The notes: a model not told the origin generated them from the sequence alone. 64,000 bases of DNA from Ascarosepion bandense (GCA_037127315.1 JBBBDQ010001294.1:1089001-1153000); one strand, 5' to 3'; shown: positions 10,176 to 21,474, counted from the first letter of the stretch. Numbers and translations: made by a program.

Positions 10176-10500
10176 TTGCACATTTATAAATCTACCGTTT
10201 GTCCGTACATTGAATATTACTGCCATATCTGGTCTGGTACTCTGGTTATATATATTGAGATTCTTGACAAAACCCAAAAAAACGGTCTGCAACATAATCG
10301 ATTATGACCTGGCATCTCAACTTTGGTTATTTTTCTCATTGCTGTTATGTATCTTCTTTCTACATCTTCTCATCTAATATGTTCTTTTTCTTGGTAACTG
10401 AACCGCATGAATTTAAGTGTACTACTAGTTTGGCTACTAGGTCTCATCATTTTACTGTTGAAATAGGTAGATGTAAAATGTAAGTCCTATTCTAATACCA
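10176..10500 (+). pseudogene. LINE-A fragment, opposite orientation
   Basis: Plus-strand decayed C-terminal text (cattgaatattactgccatatctggtctgg; IEILDKTQK; cagcatctcaac) and UTR 'aatttaagtgtactactagtttggc...ggtctcatcattttactg'. Because the minus-strand neighbour already includes this part of the element, this is a separate insertion abutting it head to head. Confidence 0.7.
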
Positions 10501-10529
10501 TTTTTTTTTGTCTCACACTTTTCATTTGT

Positions 10530-10649
10530 GGAAATTATCGAAACTGCCATTTATACTATTCTATACTTCATTGTATACATTGCTATTTATACTCTTCTAT
10601 ATTTTATTATCTAAACTGATATTTATACTATTCTATGCTTTATTATATA
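10530..10649. repeat. 36 bp minisatellite, inverted relative to 2.6 kb
   Basis: Reverse-complement form of the 2585-3260 units (tttatactattctatactt). Interrupted by a SINE1 copy and resumed at 10950-11000. Confidence 0.8.
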
Positions 10650-10953
10650 AATGTGATGTGCATTGTGTACAATGGATATCAACTCAAAATGACAAATCGG
10701 GGCGCTGAGTTCAAATTCCAGGTTGAATTTTTTGCGTTCACTTACGCACAAATACGCTTCAGAAAGGTATTAATCCATCTCTTCTCTCTAGTTATGGGTT
10801 AAATAACAGGACAGATTGTGTTCTATAGCCTTGGCTGGCAATCAGTCTACCGTAGAAAGCAATGGCAACCTACTGCGGGATAATTTTCTACCCAGTCAGT
10901 CATGTCTATTTTGAGACATGATCGCCCAAAGCATGTATTACGTATGACTGATA
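10650..10953 (+). mobile_element. SINE1 full-length copy
   Basis: Starts with the tRNA-like head (gtgcattgtgtacaatgga; B box gagttcaaattcc), then cacttacgcacaaatac, agttatgggttaaataacagg, gttctatagcctt, the CATGTCT...GAGACATG hairpin and gtatgactga. CTTTATTATATA at 10638-10649 and again at 10954-10965 is the probable target-site duplication, although both sides are minisatellite. Confidence 0.85.
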
Positions 10954-11000
10954 CTTTATTATATACACTGCTATTTATACTATTCTATACTTTATTCAGT
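10954..11000. repeat. Minisatellite resumed after SINE1
   Basis: One more reversed 36 bp-type unit (actgctatttatactattctatactttatt). Confidence 0.75.
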
Positions 11001-11192
11001 TTCTTGCTTCCATGCCACCTATGATCTCCAAAACTGCAAGTGAAATATCAACCACAACCTCCTGTCTTCCTGGGTTCTATTTATTATTGTCTGTTCTTCT
11101 CATTAACGTCTTCTCATTCTCTTTCGCTCACAGTAACCACTTGCATCTTAGTGTCTTTATTTCTTGGGGGTTAAATGATTAAAAAGAAATAT
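11000..11192 (+). pseudogene. LINE-A 3' UTR tail
   Basis: Decayed tail: cttgcttccatgccac, tcttcctgggttct, ctttcgctcacagtaaccacttgcatcttagtg and finally ggttaaatgattaaaaag, matching the 16.3-16.56 kb copy. Confidence 0.65.
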
Positions 11193-11770
11193 ATCTGGGC
11201 TGGTGCTGTCCAATCCTCACTATCCAGCTGTGACAGAATTCAAAAGCACTTATGAAGACTTGTGGGTGATAAATTATTCTCTTCATCACCTCTGAAGCCT
11301 TTATCCTACAAACAAAATTTTGCCACTCTTTCAATGATATATACTGTGACAGCTGTTCAGATAATTTACATTCTTTAGTGTCACCGGTTTGGATGTTCAT
11401 AGCTAGGACCCACCATGCAATGTTCACGGTGGCAAAGCATCCCTATCCCCATTGTTTTCTTTTGATAAAAAGCAAGTTCCACTCAGACAGCTTCTCCAGA
11501 ACTGTTAGATTGTGGAATAAACTCTGGAAAGATTGCTTCCCTGATAACTACAATCTTTATCTCTTTAAGTCCAGGTGTAACCATTATCTATCCTACTCAT
11601 CCTCATAATACTCAATTACTTACCCTTTCCTTACAATCTCAGTCAGTAAACCTATGCTTTCCTTGAAGCTACAACCTCGATCTCTTTAAATTCATGGTCA
11701 ACTGATATCTATCCGACATGTTCTCATGATACTCTTTCACTTCCCCTGTCCTTAAAATCTTTCTTTTATT
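11192..11770 (+). pseudogene. Second CR1/Jockey-like LINE (LINE-B) RT C-terminus
   Basis: Plus-strand frames keep WAGA..SSL, DRIQK, a decayed FATLSMIY block, FIARTHHAMFTVAKHPY, KFHSDSFSRTVRLWNKL and FPDNYNLYLFKSRCNHYLS (to 11605), the C-terminal end of a non-LTR RT protein. A shortened second copy of the last ~110 bp (ctacaacctcgatctctttaaa) follows at 11650-11750. Frameshifts at several points. Confidence 0.7.
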
Positions 11771-12361
11771 GAGTGGCCTTTGTATTGGATGAACTATCAA
11801 TAAAAAGGAGAAAAATAAAAAAAAATTACAATGACAATTTAAATATCTCATCAGATTGGCAGAAAGACATTGAAATGTCTAATACCTAGATAATCCGCCA
11901 GGGAAAAAAAATAAACAAAATCATGCAATTATTTTATTTTATTTTTTTTTTACCATGCCTCATATCAATGTAACACATTTTAAATTTTTTGGTAGTATTA
12001 AGTATAGAAGCAATACCTAATTCATAACATTTCATGATTTTTCTATTTTAATTTTCAAATGAATAATAATTTTTAATTTTAGGATTGAGTAAGCTACTTT
12101 TGAGTTCCATTTAATACCTGTGGTAATTCCTCCTTTTGTTAAATTGTTAAACATTTGAGCTTGACAATTTTAACCAAATATTACAATAACAATCATAAGT
12201 ATGAATGCAGGTAATTATTAAAAATAGTAAGAGGGTACAAATGAAAAGATTCAAAACTGATAAGGTTTTCCATTTTACTGAAGCAGATATTAAATGCATG
12301 AGAGCATTATTACCTCTACAGTGTCTCTTTTCTTCTTTTTTTTATTATTTATGCTTTTTTT
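11771..12361. other. AT-rich stretch, nothing recognised
   Basis: No conserved frame, no tandem array and no tRNA-like boxes. The short frames are compositional. Confidence 0.5.
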
Positions 12362-12369
12362 ACTCACTG

Positions 12370-12666
12370 TGCATTGTGGTGCAGTGGATATTGGCTCAGA
12401 ATGAGAAATCAGAGAGCTGAGTTCAAATTCCATTTGAATTCGCTGCATTCACTTATGTACAAATACCCTTGGGAAAGGTTTTAATCCATCTTTTCTCTAT
12501 CCATCTACAGGTTAAATAACAGGACAGATTGGGTTTTATAGCCTTGGCTTTCTACTATAGAAAGAAATGGCAACCTATTGTGGGATAATCTTATGCTCAG
12601 TTAGTCATGTCTTTTTTGAGACATGGTCGCTCAAGCATGTATCATATATGGCACTTTGACTGACTA
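12370..12666 (+). mobile_element. SINE1 copy with 8 bp target-site duplication
   Basis: tRNA head tgcattgtggtgcagtgg (A box) and gagttcaaattcc (B box), body and the CATGTCT...GAGACATG hairpin are complete. ACTCACTG at 12362-12369 is repeated at 12667-12674. Confidence 0.9.
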
Positions 12667-12674
12667 ACTCACTG

Positions 12675-13625
12675 AAACTAAATGGCATTTATGATTAATT
12701 TTTCTTCCATCTTTCCTCACACTAAAAATGGAATGGTCCATTATTTATCTGAAGTGATGGCAGGAATTTAGTCATGATATGACTGAATACTTGTTTCATA
12801 AAAATTAGTTTTTATATTTGTATTTGATAATCACTGCAAAAGAAAACATCCTTTTGGCTATGAAAAGGTTTTTTTTTATTTAGCTTGCCTGGAAAACCAG
12901 CATTCAAGATTCTGGTATTTTCATCTGCTGTTGACTGACAGGATAATTAATTCAGGGATAAATCTTTATTTGCAAATCTCCCCCAAAATTTATTTGTTAA
13001 TCAAAAATTTGTGAGTAACAATCTTTAATATTGTTTTAGGAATTATATGACTGTGCATTTGTTTTGCAAAAATTAAATTTATATTTGTTTTTGTTAATCA
13101 ATGAAAAAAAAGTTATTCTTTTGACTATCAAAAGTATTCTTTTTTTCTTTTAGTTTTTATAATTTTTGTAATATAAAACCAGGTTAAAGAAAATTTGGAA
13201 TTAATGGATGAAAACAAGAGTTTTGATGGATGTTATGGGGTTATTATGAAAATAACAATGTAACCTCCTCTTCTTTTAGATTTGCAGGGAAAACATTGTC
13301 ATTTGTGAGGCATGAACGGCTCTGAAGAAAAAAAAAATGCAACGGTAAACAGAATTATGCAGAATTCATTCTTGTGGATAATCACATCATCAACATTGGT
13401 GGGATGAGTGCTTGTAAAATGGGGAAATAAATAACTGAGTAGAAAGAGGAGGATGTTTGGCAGGAATTCATGTCAGAAAAAAATACTTGATATTGTTTGA
13501 AAATGACTAAATATAGCAGCAAATACGTATAGAAATATTATCTCATATTATGACATGCCTTGTTATTTTCTTTTCTATATGTTGTTTGCATTAACATCCT
13601 CATCCTTACTGGTTTTATTATGACA
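12675..13625. other. AT-rich unassigned sequence
   Basis: Two loosely similar pieces (12830-12900 and 13080-13145: gcaaaagaaaacatcctttt / gaaaaaaaagttattctttt) suggest an old local duplication. Otherwise nothing recognised. Confidence 0.4.
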
Positions 13626-13629
13626 TTTT

Positions 13630-13906
13630 TGTATGACAGTCAGTCAGTTAATATTATGTATGATATTGACTGGGCAGAATATTTTCTCACAGAAGAATGC
13701 TACTACTTTCTGCAGTAGACTGGTTGCCAACCAAAGCTATAGAACTCACGCTGTCTTACTATTTAATCCATAGCCTGAGGGAGAAGAGATGGATTAATAC
13801 CTTTTTCAAGGGTATTTGTGTGTAAGTGAATGCAAAGAATTCAACTGGAATTTGAACTTGGCTCTCTGATTTCTCGTTCCAACCCAATAGCCACTGTACC
13901 ACAAAT
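13630..13906 (-). mobile_element. SINE1 copy
   Basis: Minus orientation: cagtcagtcagttaa end, actgggcagaa, gactggttgccaaccaaagc, ttaatccatag, gtgtaagtgaatgc, then antisense B box (tttgaacttggctc) and A box (actgtaccaca). Part of the 3' hairpin is missing. Confidence 0.85.
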
Positions 13907-13924
13907 ATATTAATTTGGTTTTTT

Positions 13925-14055
13925 AAATGCCACTTAGATGTGGCACAAGGTCAAAAAATGGGATACACAGTGAGAATCAAACTCACTACTCAGTTTTCTT
14001 AAGTTTCAGCGAGACAAGCTCGTGAACCATTACATCACATGGAGGTGCCTAGACA
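13925..14055 (-). mobile_element. SINE3 (tRNA-like) copy
   Basis: On the minus strand: ggcacctccatgtgatgtaa, tggttcacgagcttgtctcg, gagtttgattctcac and gaccttgtgccacatctaag. The A box-like TGATGTAATGG and B box-like GTTTGATTC spacing is tRNA-like. The related copy at 45.64 kb shares the start and the 'ccttgtgccacatctaa' end. Confidence 0.6.
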
Positions 14056-14254
14056 TTTATATATAAATCCTCTTGTATCTACCCACCTTTCTATGTAAGA
14101 TGTGCATTGTACTCTAAAAATAATGTAAATAAAACTGAACTTTAAAATAAATGAGTAATGTGTAATAAAACCCTGGATATCAAGCTTTTCTGCCTCCCTT
14201 GTTTTTACACCCCTTCACCTGTTTTCTTTCACTCACATTTTTCATTTTCTTTTT

Positions 14255-14950
14255 TTTAATCATTTCTCCCTCAAGCAAGGTAGGACTACCACTAGTGCAT
14301 AGAGGGTTACATTGAGAGAAGAAACTGGGTACAGATGGTGTTGAAGAAAGGATAAAAGATAAATGGGATTCAGGATGGCTATTGGAATTGAATTTAAATT
14401 TTGGGAGATTGTAGCAAGTAAATGGAAGGGAGTTTCACAGGTGGGAAGTGTGAATAAAGAAATTTTAGTAGAAGTGGCAGTTACATTTAATTATTTCAAT
14501 GGTAAAAGTGTGAAATCTATAGACTAATCTAGTAGTACACTTCAATTTCTGTGGCCTGGGTAACAGGGTAAAAAGCTTGTCAGAGCAGTTGCCATGAAAA
14601 TATTTGTAGATAAGACAGAGAGAAGCCATGTCACATCGGTAAGAAAGTGACTGAAGTTGAGATACCATGTCAGAACTGATTATATTGAAAATCTTTCTTT
14701 GGATTTTGCCAAGAACCTCAAAATGAATAGCAGGATCATCTAACCAGATATGTCAATAGTATTTAATTCATAGACATATGGCAGATTTATAAATTTGCAA
14801 GATGAATTCTGACAAGAAAATCTTTCTGGCCCAACACAGAGATCCAACCTTCCTTGTAGTAGATGCAGCTATAGATTTGATATATTCATTCCGCTTCTGG
14901 TTGATTAAAAAAGTGAGGCCAAGGAAGCGCAGTGTATTGCTCCCAAAGAA
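14255..14950 (-). pseudogene. LINE-A 3' fragment
   Basis: The minus-strand 3' terminus is at 14255-14310 (antisense aatcatttctccctcaagca). Further up are UTR text and the decayed QSLSYRCDMASLCLIYKYFHGNCSD block (14668-14590), and upstream coding traces to about 14950. Multiple stops. Confidence 0.7.
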
Positions 14951-15069
14951 ACTTGCATTTCATTTTTCTTTAGCTTTTCTACTTACCTACCCTCCATCGC
15001 AACCTCTTTCCACCTTCTACTTTGCTTTCCAAATTATTTTACTCCATGTGTATGGATAAATGAGTAGTT

Positions 15070-15770
15070 GATGGCTTCTTCTTCTTTATTGTGTGCCAAA
15101 TCCCTATCAGGACAGAGGCAATCATAGACTTCCACTTGGCCCTCTCTTGTCACTCTCAATATTTATTCTGTTGGTACCTCAACCAAAACCTGCTCCACCA
15201 TCCATTTGCTCAGGCCTATCAAATATCTCTTGCACTGATTTCCCCTGTCTCTCTTTCCTTCTATCTGTCCCATGAGGATTAGATTCTCCAGGCCCTACTT
15301 CCTCATTACATGCCCCAAAAACTGCTGCTGTCTCTTCCTGATGTTAAGTATGAGCATTCTTATTTGCATCCTCTCCAACACCTCATCGTTGCTCATGTGC
15401 TCAGTACATAGTATTCTCAGCATCCTTCTGCAGAAGCATATTTCTGTTGCTTCAAACCTCTTCTTTATCTTTGAGGAGATCATCCAACATTCACTGCCAT
15501 ACAGAAAGACAGATATCACATAGCGGCCCAGCATTATTTTCTTTGTTTCCAGTGAGAGATTCCTGATCCCTCAGTACTCTGGTTAGCTTTTCAAATGTTT
15601 TCTTGGCCATGCCAATGCGTCATTGGATCTAAATGTTGCACTTTTCATCCTCTGTTAGAATGCTTCCAAGATATTCAAATTTCTTTGTTTTATTTTAGTT
15701 TCTTCAACCCGTAGTTGGCATTTTGGGGTCTTCTTTTTGCTGATGACCGTACATTCAGTTTTCATGAAGT
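15070..15770 (-). pseudogene. RTE-like LINE 3' fragment
   Basis: Minus-strand relic with YVISVFLYGSECWMISSK, CFCRRMLRILCTEHMSNDEV and RKRQQQFLGHVMRK (15534-15295), flanked by decayed AKKTFEKL and upstream connection text near 15600-15770. The 3' end at 15080-15140 corresponds to the RSMI..VLKG end. Frameshifts and at least one deletion. Confidence 0.75.
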
Positions 15771-15939
15771 CTATAGTTGATGGCTACACACGCACAACTA
15801 CACACACACCAAAAGAGGAAAGAAGATCAACGTAACACTAATAATAATATAATTCCAACTAATGTATAAATTAATTACATCATACTTAGTATAAAGATTA
15901 TCTAAAATGAGAAAACAGCCAGTCAATTATTTACATTAT

Positions 15940-16000
15940 TTACATTGTTCGAATTGTTGTCTTCATCTTTGTAGCCATGTTCATGATGTTTCACACACTG
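15940..16000 (-). mobile_element. SINE2 3' tail fragment
   Basis: tatttacattgttcgaattgttgtcttcatc and ccatgttcatgatgtttca match the SINE2 tail in minus orientation; the rest is absent. Confidence 0.55.
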
Positions 16001-16007
16001 AACAAAA

Positions 16008-16125
16008 TTGTTAAATGGTATTATATGTGTCTTTTGTTTCCTTATAAGAAACATACGCATGTAGGCATAATTCTACCTTTTTTTCTTGTACTCAGGAATT
16101 CATTCATTCTCCCCCAGTTTTCCCT
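16008..16125. repeat. Direct repeat, copy 1 of 2
   Basis: gttaaatggtattatatgtgtc...ttctaccttttttcttgtactcagg...cattcattctc; the second copy is at 16737-16842 with small indels. The two are separated by a LINE-A tail and unassigned sequence. Confidence 0.75.
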
Positions 16126-16254
16126 TATGACAAACTGGGGAGGTTTGTTTGACTAAAAAAACTCTGAATTCAGAAGAAAAAGGGAATAGTAAGTTGAAAC
16201 TCAATAGCATTTTGGGTATGTATAGATTTATGCATTTGTGTGCATAAATTTAAG

Positions 16255-16562
16255 CATACCACTTGATTGGCATCTAGGTCCCACCCTTTTACCATTGAAA
16301 TAGTTAAATATAATTACCTCTTCTGTTTAATTTTTTTCTCACATTTTTGCCTGTGGAACTCCCTTTCATTTACTTGCTACCCTGATAGCTACAATCTCCA
16401 AAAATCTAAATGCAACATCAGTTGCCATCTTCTATCTTCTTGAATCCCATTCATCTTTCATCCTGTCTTCATAAACCACCGTACCCACTCTCTTCTCTCA
16501 GTGTAACCCCTTGCACACTAGTGGTAGTCCTGCCTTTCTTGCAGTGAAATGATTAAAAGGTA
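16255..16562 (+). pseudogene. LINE-A 3' UTR and terminus
   Basis: ggcatctaggtcccaccctt, ttaccattgaaatag, gtggaactccctttcatt, ctctcagtgtaaccccttgc, tagtggtagtcctgcc and aaatgattaaaag in order. The copy is truncated upstream and ends with a short A-rich tail. Confidence 0.8.
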
Positions 16563-16736
16563 AAAAAGAAAATACATGTTTTTACAGATTTGTATGAATC
16601 TAACAGGGATTAGCTAAAATGACAAATTTTTATAAGGCTGAGAAAAAATAGGAAGTTGTGGAGAAGTATGATTGCTAATGCTCTGTAGAGACAAGCCATA
16701 TGAAAAAAGATAACTATATTTTATAGTAGAATGCTT

Positions 16737-16842
16737 TGTTAAAAGGTGTTATATATGTCCTTTGTTTTCTTATAAGAAAAGTATGCTTCTACCTTTTTTC
16801 TTGTACTCAGAAATTCCTTCATTCTCAATCAGTTTTCCTTTT
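16737..16842. repeat. Direct repeat, copy 2 of 2
   Basis: Partner of 16008-16125. The LINE-A tail at 16843 begins right after it. Confidence 0.75.
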
Positions 16843-17022
16843 TTTCTTTTCTTTTTTTTTTTTAATCGTATCACCCCGAGAAAGGCAGTAACACCACTGA
16901 TGTGCAGGGGGCTACGTAATAGTGAAAAGATTGGAAAAGAGAAAGCCGGAAACCACATCCTAAACAGGGAACAAGGGATGAGCCTCTTAACCTGTTCAAT
17001 AGACGTGGGTGGAGTGTGAACC
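16843..17022 (-). mobile_element. LINE-A terminus plus one 145 bp unit
   Basis: Antisense terminus (aatcgtatcaccccgag... gatgtgcagggggctac) at 16862-16915 followed by a single partial 145 bp unit up to gggtggagtgtgaaccagg. Truncated against the mariner relic. Confidence 0.8.
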
Positions 17023-17074
17023 AGGAAAACAGCACATGTTACTGCTTGGCATTCCCACCGGATGCTTTAATAAA

Positions 17075-17525
17075 ACATTTCAGAGTGTTTGAGTGTTAAT
17101 CTGAGGACAGCGCAGAGGATTTGGAAAGAGTTGGATGAATTTAATAGTGATTACAAAGGTATAGTAGCCTCATACTCAACAGAGGCCTGCATCAAGTGCC
17201 TTGAGGGTGACTACTGGAAGACTATATCTGGCAACAGGACTCTGCACCATGCCACACAAGCAGAAGAACCCAGTCATAGCAGTCAGATATCACCACCCCT
17301 TGCTTCTGGCTGCCTAACTCCCTGACTGCAACCTCCTCAATTATTATGTATGAGGCGCATTTGAGCAAGACCAACAAAATTACTTCTAACACAAAAGATG
17401 AACTGAAGGCAACAATTATGGCAGCATTCACCAACTTAAACAAGGAGACCATCTAGAAGAGTTGCAGGAGACTCTGAAATCATCAGAAGGCTGTGGTTGA
17501 AGCCAATGGCAATTTTATTAAATAA
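17075..17525 (+). pseudogene. Mariner-like transposase relic 1, internally deleted
   Basis: After a trace of the N-terminal helix-turn-helix (VNLRTAQRIWKELDE) the text jumps to the C-terminal half: a decayed EACIKCLEG segment, a TLHHATQAEEP trace of the catalytic region, and then, in a shifted frame, NTKDELKATIMAAFTNLNKE and AVVEANGNF, the usual mariner C-terminus. Mariner transposases cut and paste at TA sites through a D,D34D triad; the first catalytic region is missing, so this is dead. Confidence 0.75.
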
Positions 17526-17595
17526 ATTTATTCTAAAGAGATTATTTCAAGATAATTTTTAATATAACACAAAATTTGCCATTGTTTCTTCTAAA

Positions 17596-17844
17596 CCCGA
17601 GAGCCTAAGCTTGATGAAACCTACACTCAGTTAATGGGAATTATACTTAACAACTCTTAGAGACAACATCCAACAAAACCACAGTTCTATGGACCCATCC
17701 CTGATATTTCTACAATTTTAAACCCTAGAGCCTAAGCTTGATGGAACCTAGACTTAGAAGCTAAGAGTTATACCTAACATCTTTTGGGAGGTAACTGAAT
17801 CACAGCCCTATGGACCCATCCCTGATATTTCTACAATTTTACAT
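17596..17844. repeat. Tandem duplication of ~125 bp
   Basis: Units 17596-17718 and 17719-17844 share 'gagcctaagcttgatg', 'ctatggacccatccctgata' and 'tttctacaatttta'. The internal segment has diverged. Confidence 0.8.
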
Positions 17845-17849
17845 GAACT

Positions 17850-18200
17850 CAGAATGTGCTTTACAGGACATTGGTGGTGAGCAAATCAAGAACTTGCAAG
17901 TGATCTACTGCTCTCGACATGGAGCAACCATCTATATTGACAAAGTATGTATTTGACACAGGATGTCACCCTTAGAAACTTCTGACCTTGATGTAGGACG
18001 GTGATGGTTGAATATTTGTGAATGTCTGAGCTAGCTTGAGTGAAAAATACATTTGGTATGCCGAGGGAATGAGAGTTATTTGAATCTGTAGACATAGCAT
18101 GGGGATTCATAGCCATAAGGGTCACAGTTGGTGGGACTAAAAAATAGAGCTCATCTGAATATTTACCATTAGAAGAATTGGCTGATTGACTTTGTTTTTT
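17850..18200. other. Unassigned sequence, not obviously repetitive
   Basis: Slightly higher GC than its surroundings. A 79-codon minus-strand frame (18125-17886) is open but has no recognised domain, no clear splice context and no second exon in view. Confidence 0.35.
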
Positions 18201-18204
18201 TCTT

Positions 18205-18464
18205 CTTTATAATCATTTCACCCCATTCCAGGCAGAAAAGCCACTGGTGCACAGGGAGTAACAATAGGCAACAAAACAAAGTACAGAGGATGTTGAAAAC
18301 AGGATGAGAGATGAATAAGAATCAATCTCATCATTGATTAACCAAAATGGCAATTGATTTTGAGATTGTAGCTATCAGGAAAGCAAGCAACCAGTTGAGA
18401 TTTTCACAAATGGTAAGTACAAGAAAAGAAATTGTTAGAGTAGAAGGGGCAATTACATTTAATT
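18205..18464 (-). pseudogene. LINE-A 3' part, left of SINE1 insertion
   Basis: Antisense terminus at 18210-18270 (aatcatttcaccccattcc... gccactggtgcacaggg) and UTR up to the SINE1 insertion. The element continues at 18793. Confidence 0.75.
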
Positions 18465-18472
18465 ATTTTGAT

Positions 18473-18784
18473 AGAAGGTGCATTGTGGTGTAATGGATAT
18501 TGACTCGGAACAACAAATTGGAGAGCCAAGTTCAAATTCCAGTTGAATTCCTTGCATTCACTTACGCACAAATACACTTGGAAAGGTATTGATCCACCTC
18601 TTCCCTCCAGTTATGAGTTAAATAATAGAACAGATTGGGTTCTATAGCCTCAGCTGGCAACCAGTCTACCACAGAAAGCAATGGCAACCTACTGCAAGAT
18701 AATCTTCTGCCCAGTCAGTTAAGTCTCCTTTGAGACATGATTGCCCAAAGCATGTATCACGTATGGCACTTAACTGACTGACTG
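18473..18784 (+). mobile_element. SINE1 copy inserted in LINE-A
   Basis: Full SINE1 with A box tgtggtgtaatgg, B box agttcaaattcc and ctgactga end. ATTTTGAT at 18465-18472 is repeated at 18785-18792, and the LINE-A text is continuous across the two. Confidence 0.9.
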
Positions 18785-18792
18785 ATTTTGAT

Positions 18793-19150
18793 GATAAAAG
18801 GATAAGACCTAGATGCTAGTCTAGTAGCACAAGTAAATATATGTGTTCAGGAAACCAAGAAAAAAAAGCTTGTCAGAGTAGTTGCCATGGAAATACTAGT
18901 AGAAAAGACAGAGGGAAGCCATGTTACATTGATGAGAAAGCGGCTGAAGTCAAGCTACTAAGTCCATATTGACCATAATGTAGATCCTCTTTTGGATTTT
19001 GTCAACCTCAAAATGAATAGCAGGAACACCTGACCAGATATGGCAACAGTATTCAATGCCCGGATGAATGGAAGATTTATAAATGTGCATAATGTATTCT
19101 GACAAGAAAAATTTTCTGACCTAACACAGTGACACAACCTTCCTAGCAGT
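18793..19150 (-). pseudogene. LINE-A, right of SINE1 insertion
   Basis: Continues the UTR (gataagacctagatgc) into decayed coding text; 19020-19080 equals 784-845, the antisense of the IEYCCHIWSG region. Confidence 0.75.
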
Positions 19151-19323
19151 TCATAAGTAGCATATCAAGATCTATGGGTTAAAACTGAAATTTAAATATT
19201 TTGAATGTAATTGTAGATTTTCAACTACAAATAATATGCATTGGTCATTTTGCTATTTCTAGTAAAATTACCAACATTCTATATGAATATGTAATGTTAG
19301 TAATTGTACACATAAAAATATAT

Positions 19324-19365
19324 AAAATACACTTTTATAGTAAAAATACTATAAAAGTGTATTTT
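19324..19365. repeat. Perfect 18 bp inverted repeat
   Basis: Arms 19324-19341 and 19348-19365 with a 6 nt A/T loop. Confidence 0.85.
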
Positions 19366-19429
19366 TATACTTTCATAGTATTTTATTTGGGGTTTACTAT
19401 TAGACCATAGCTGAGACCCCAACAGGTGC

Positions 19430-20100
19430 TACCACACTGGAGTAGAATTTATTAGCACAGGAAGCAAGGAAGGATATATGGAGGAATGAGTAAAAACAAT
19501 TTAGAGGTGGTTCTACACTTCTAAAAAAACCTTCAGTGTCTTGATCAGAGGTCATGCTGCCGAATGTTGTTTATCATCATACCCAAGAGAAAATAGGAAG
19601 AGTGAGGGAGTACTAAGATATCATTTTGTCTTTGCTTGTTCTTTTTTATTTTTATTTACCCTCATTTTTCTTGCCTTTTTTTCATCATGATTAAAAATGA
19701 ACATAAAAGTCGAAACACATTTCCACATGAACTGAGAGTAGAACTACAGCTGTTCAGACTTATTGACACATGAAGGAAGAAATGACCTAAGAATAACAGA
19801 AATTAAAAGATGGTTCCACACTCTTCAGAACCTCCAGGCTCCTGACCAGTGGCCTTGCTGCTGGACAGAGTTTATCATCATAAACTGGACTATGTTGGAT
19901 GAGCAACGGAGTAGTAAGATTTCATTTTTCTTTCCTCATTTTTTTATCTTTATTTACCTCTAATTATTTTTTGCTTTTTCTTCCTCATGATTAAAGATAA
20001 ACATAAAAATAAAAACGAATTTCCTCATGAACTGAGAATAGCTCAGAATGACTTATTAGTCCAGAAAGAAAGGGAGGAAGGAAGAAAGAGAGGAAGTGGT
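19430..20100. repeat. Diverged tandem dimer of ~310 bp
   Basis: Two copies in the order: animal-like 'gaaggaag' purine block, ggttccacact, cagagtttatcatcat / gttgtttatcatcat, tttttatttttatttacc, atgattaaaaatgaacataaa, cacatgaactgagag. The second begins near 19745. Not matched to a known family. Confidence 0.65.
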
Positions 20101-20254
20101 TGATAAGGGAAACTCTCATCATTGATTAACCAAAATGACAATATCCATTTTCAGCACTGTCTGTCTGTTCCACACCATATTGCCTGGAGATGATCAGAAA
20201 ACACACTGGTCGAAACATTGATTAACTAGAAACAACTTATCCATTTTCAGGACT

Positions 20255-20620
20255 GCAGAATACCAAGGAACGGTTTTTGTTCTGTGCAAACTTAATTAAG
20301 TCTCCAACTCAGATTTTGCCCAGAGTGATATTCACCATTGTATGGATTTCAATAGTTAATCTCTGTGATTGGTGCCATAATATTGGCTTGGTAAAATGGA
20401 ACTTTTCATTGACAAGTTCTTGTTTTCCTCTTCTTATTGTCCCCCAAATCTCCTCCTTTGATATTTGCTATGTCTCCAGACTTTCATCAGCATTATCAGA
20501 GAAAAATATTCATTTGTGCCATCTGATTTCTTGTTTAGATGAACAGATGTGAATCCCATTGCAACCTCCATGGAATTCATAGATATCAACGAAGGATGTC
20601 TGTTTACATTTTAGTAAGCA
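20255..20620. repeat. Dispersed repeat, copy 1
   Basis: Shares ttctgtgcaaacttaattaa, tccaactcagatttt, ctctgtgattggtgccataa, tggaacttttcattga and later cattgcaacctccatg with 21541-21910. It is followed by an RTE 3' end in both places. Confidence 0.8.
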
Positions 20621-20621
20621 T

Positions 20622-20790
20622 ATTTACTCTTCTTCTTCTATGTGTCGTCTCTGTTCAGCATGTGGGTGATCACATCTCTTCACAGCCTTCTATACCTATA
20701 TGTCCCACTGTCTCCTCTGTTCTATTTTGCTTTCAATATGTCCTATGAGTGTCAAAGTCTCCAAACCCTCCTTCTTCATTATTTTTTTTA
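20622..20790 (-). pseudogene. RTE-like LINE 3' tail fragment
   Basis: cttcttcttctatgtgtcgt, gttcagcatgtgggtgatca and the following antisense text are the end of the RTE family in minus orientation, decayed and short. Confidence 0.65.
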
Positions 20791-20950
20791 AAATTGTTAC
20801 AATACAAAACTATCTGTCATTTCCTAATTAATTTCTAATCTCTTTAAATCTAGTTTTCAAGAGTTTCTAGATTATTTGATAGATTAATGGATTACCAAAA
20901 TGAATTTTTAAAATCTTATTGAATTTTCAAAATTTAATTTGCATTTAAGT

Positions 20951-21216
20951 TTGTGGTGCAGTGGATATCAACTCAGAACAACAAATTGGGAAGCCAAGTT
21001 CAAATTCCAGTTGAATTTCTTGCATTCACTTATGCACAAATACCCTTGGGAAATGTATTAATCCATATCTCCCCCCCCCCCAGTTATGGGCTAAATAATA
21101 GGACAGATTGGCAATCAGTTAAACCACAGAAAGCAGTGGCAACCTATTGTGGTTTAATCTTCAGCTCGGTCAGTCATGCCCAAAGCGTGTATCCCATATG
21201 ACACTTAACTGACTGA
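20951..21216 (+). mobile_element. SINE1 copy
   Basis: A box tgtggtgcagtgg, B box agttcaaattcc, tgcacaaataccctt, and ttaactgactga end; the middle has a C-run (21070-21080) and a deletion that removes the CATGTCT hairpin. Confidence 0.85.
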
Positions 21217-21254
21217 ATTTGGGAAAAATAGAATATTTACTGGGTGTGAAAAAT

Positions 21255-21335
21255 TACCACATTCTTCTTTTTCTATGTACCACACCCATTCAGAATATGG
21301 GTGATCATGAATCTCCACAACCTACTATATCTCAT
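21255..21335 (-). pseudogene. RTE-like 3' tail fragment
   Basis: cttctttttctatgtaccacaccc and gaatatgggtgatcatgaat match the RTE end; immediately right is unassigned sequence to 21470. Confidence 0.55.
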
Positions 21336-21474
21336 CCTACTCTAAACATATCACTCCCAGTGGAGCATAGGCCATCAACAACCCCTCGCCATTCACAAGG
21401 TGGTCATTGATGCTTCTGTAACTTGTCTTTTTTTACAGGTAGGGGTGTTATACCCTTTATACTCAGGATAAGGT

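Noticed and set aside
17886..18125. 79-codon minus frame as a possible host exon
   Set aside because: No recognised domain or convincing splice sites, and the frame is within the length expected by chance.
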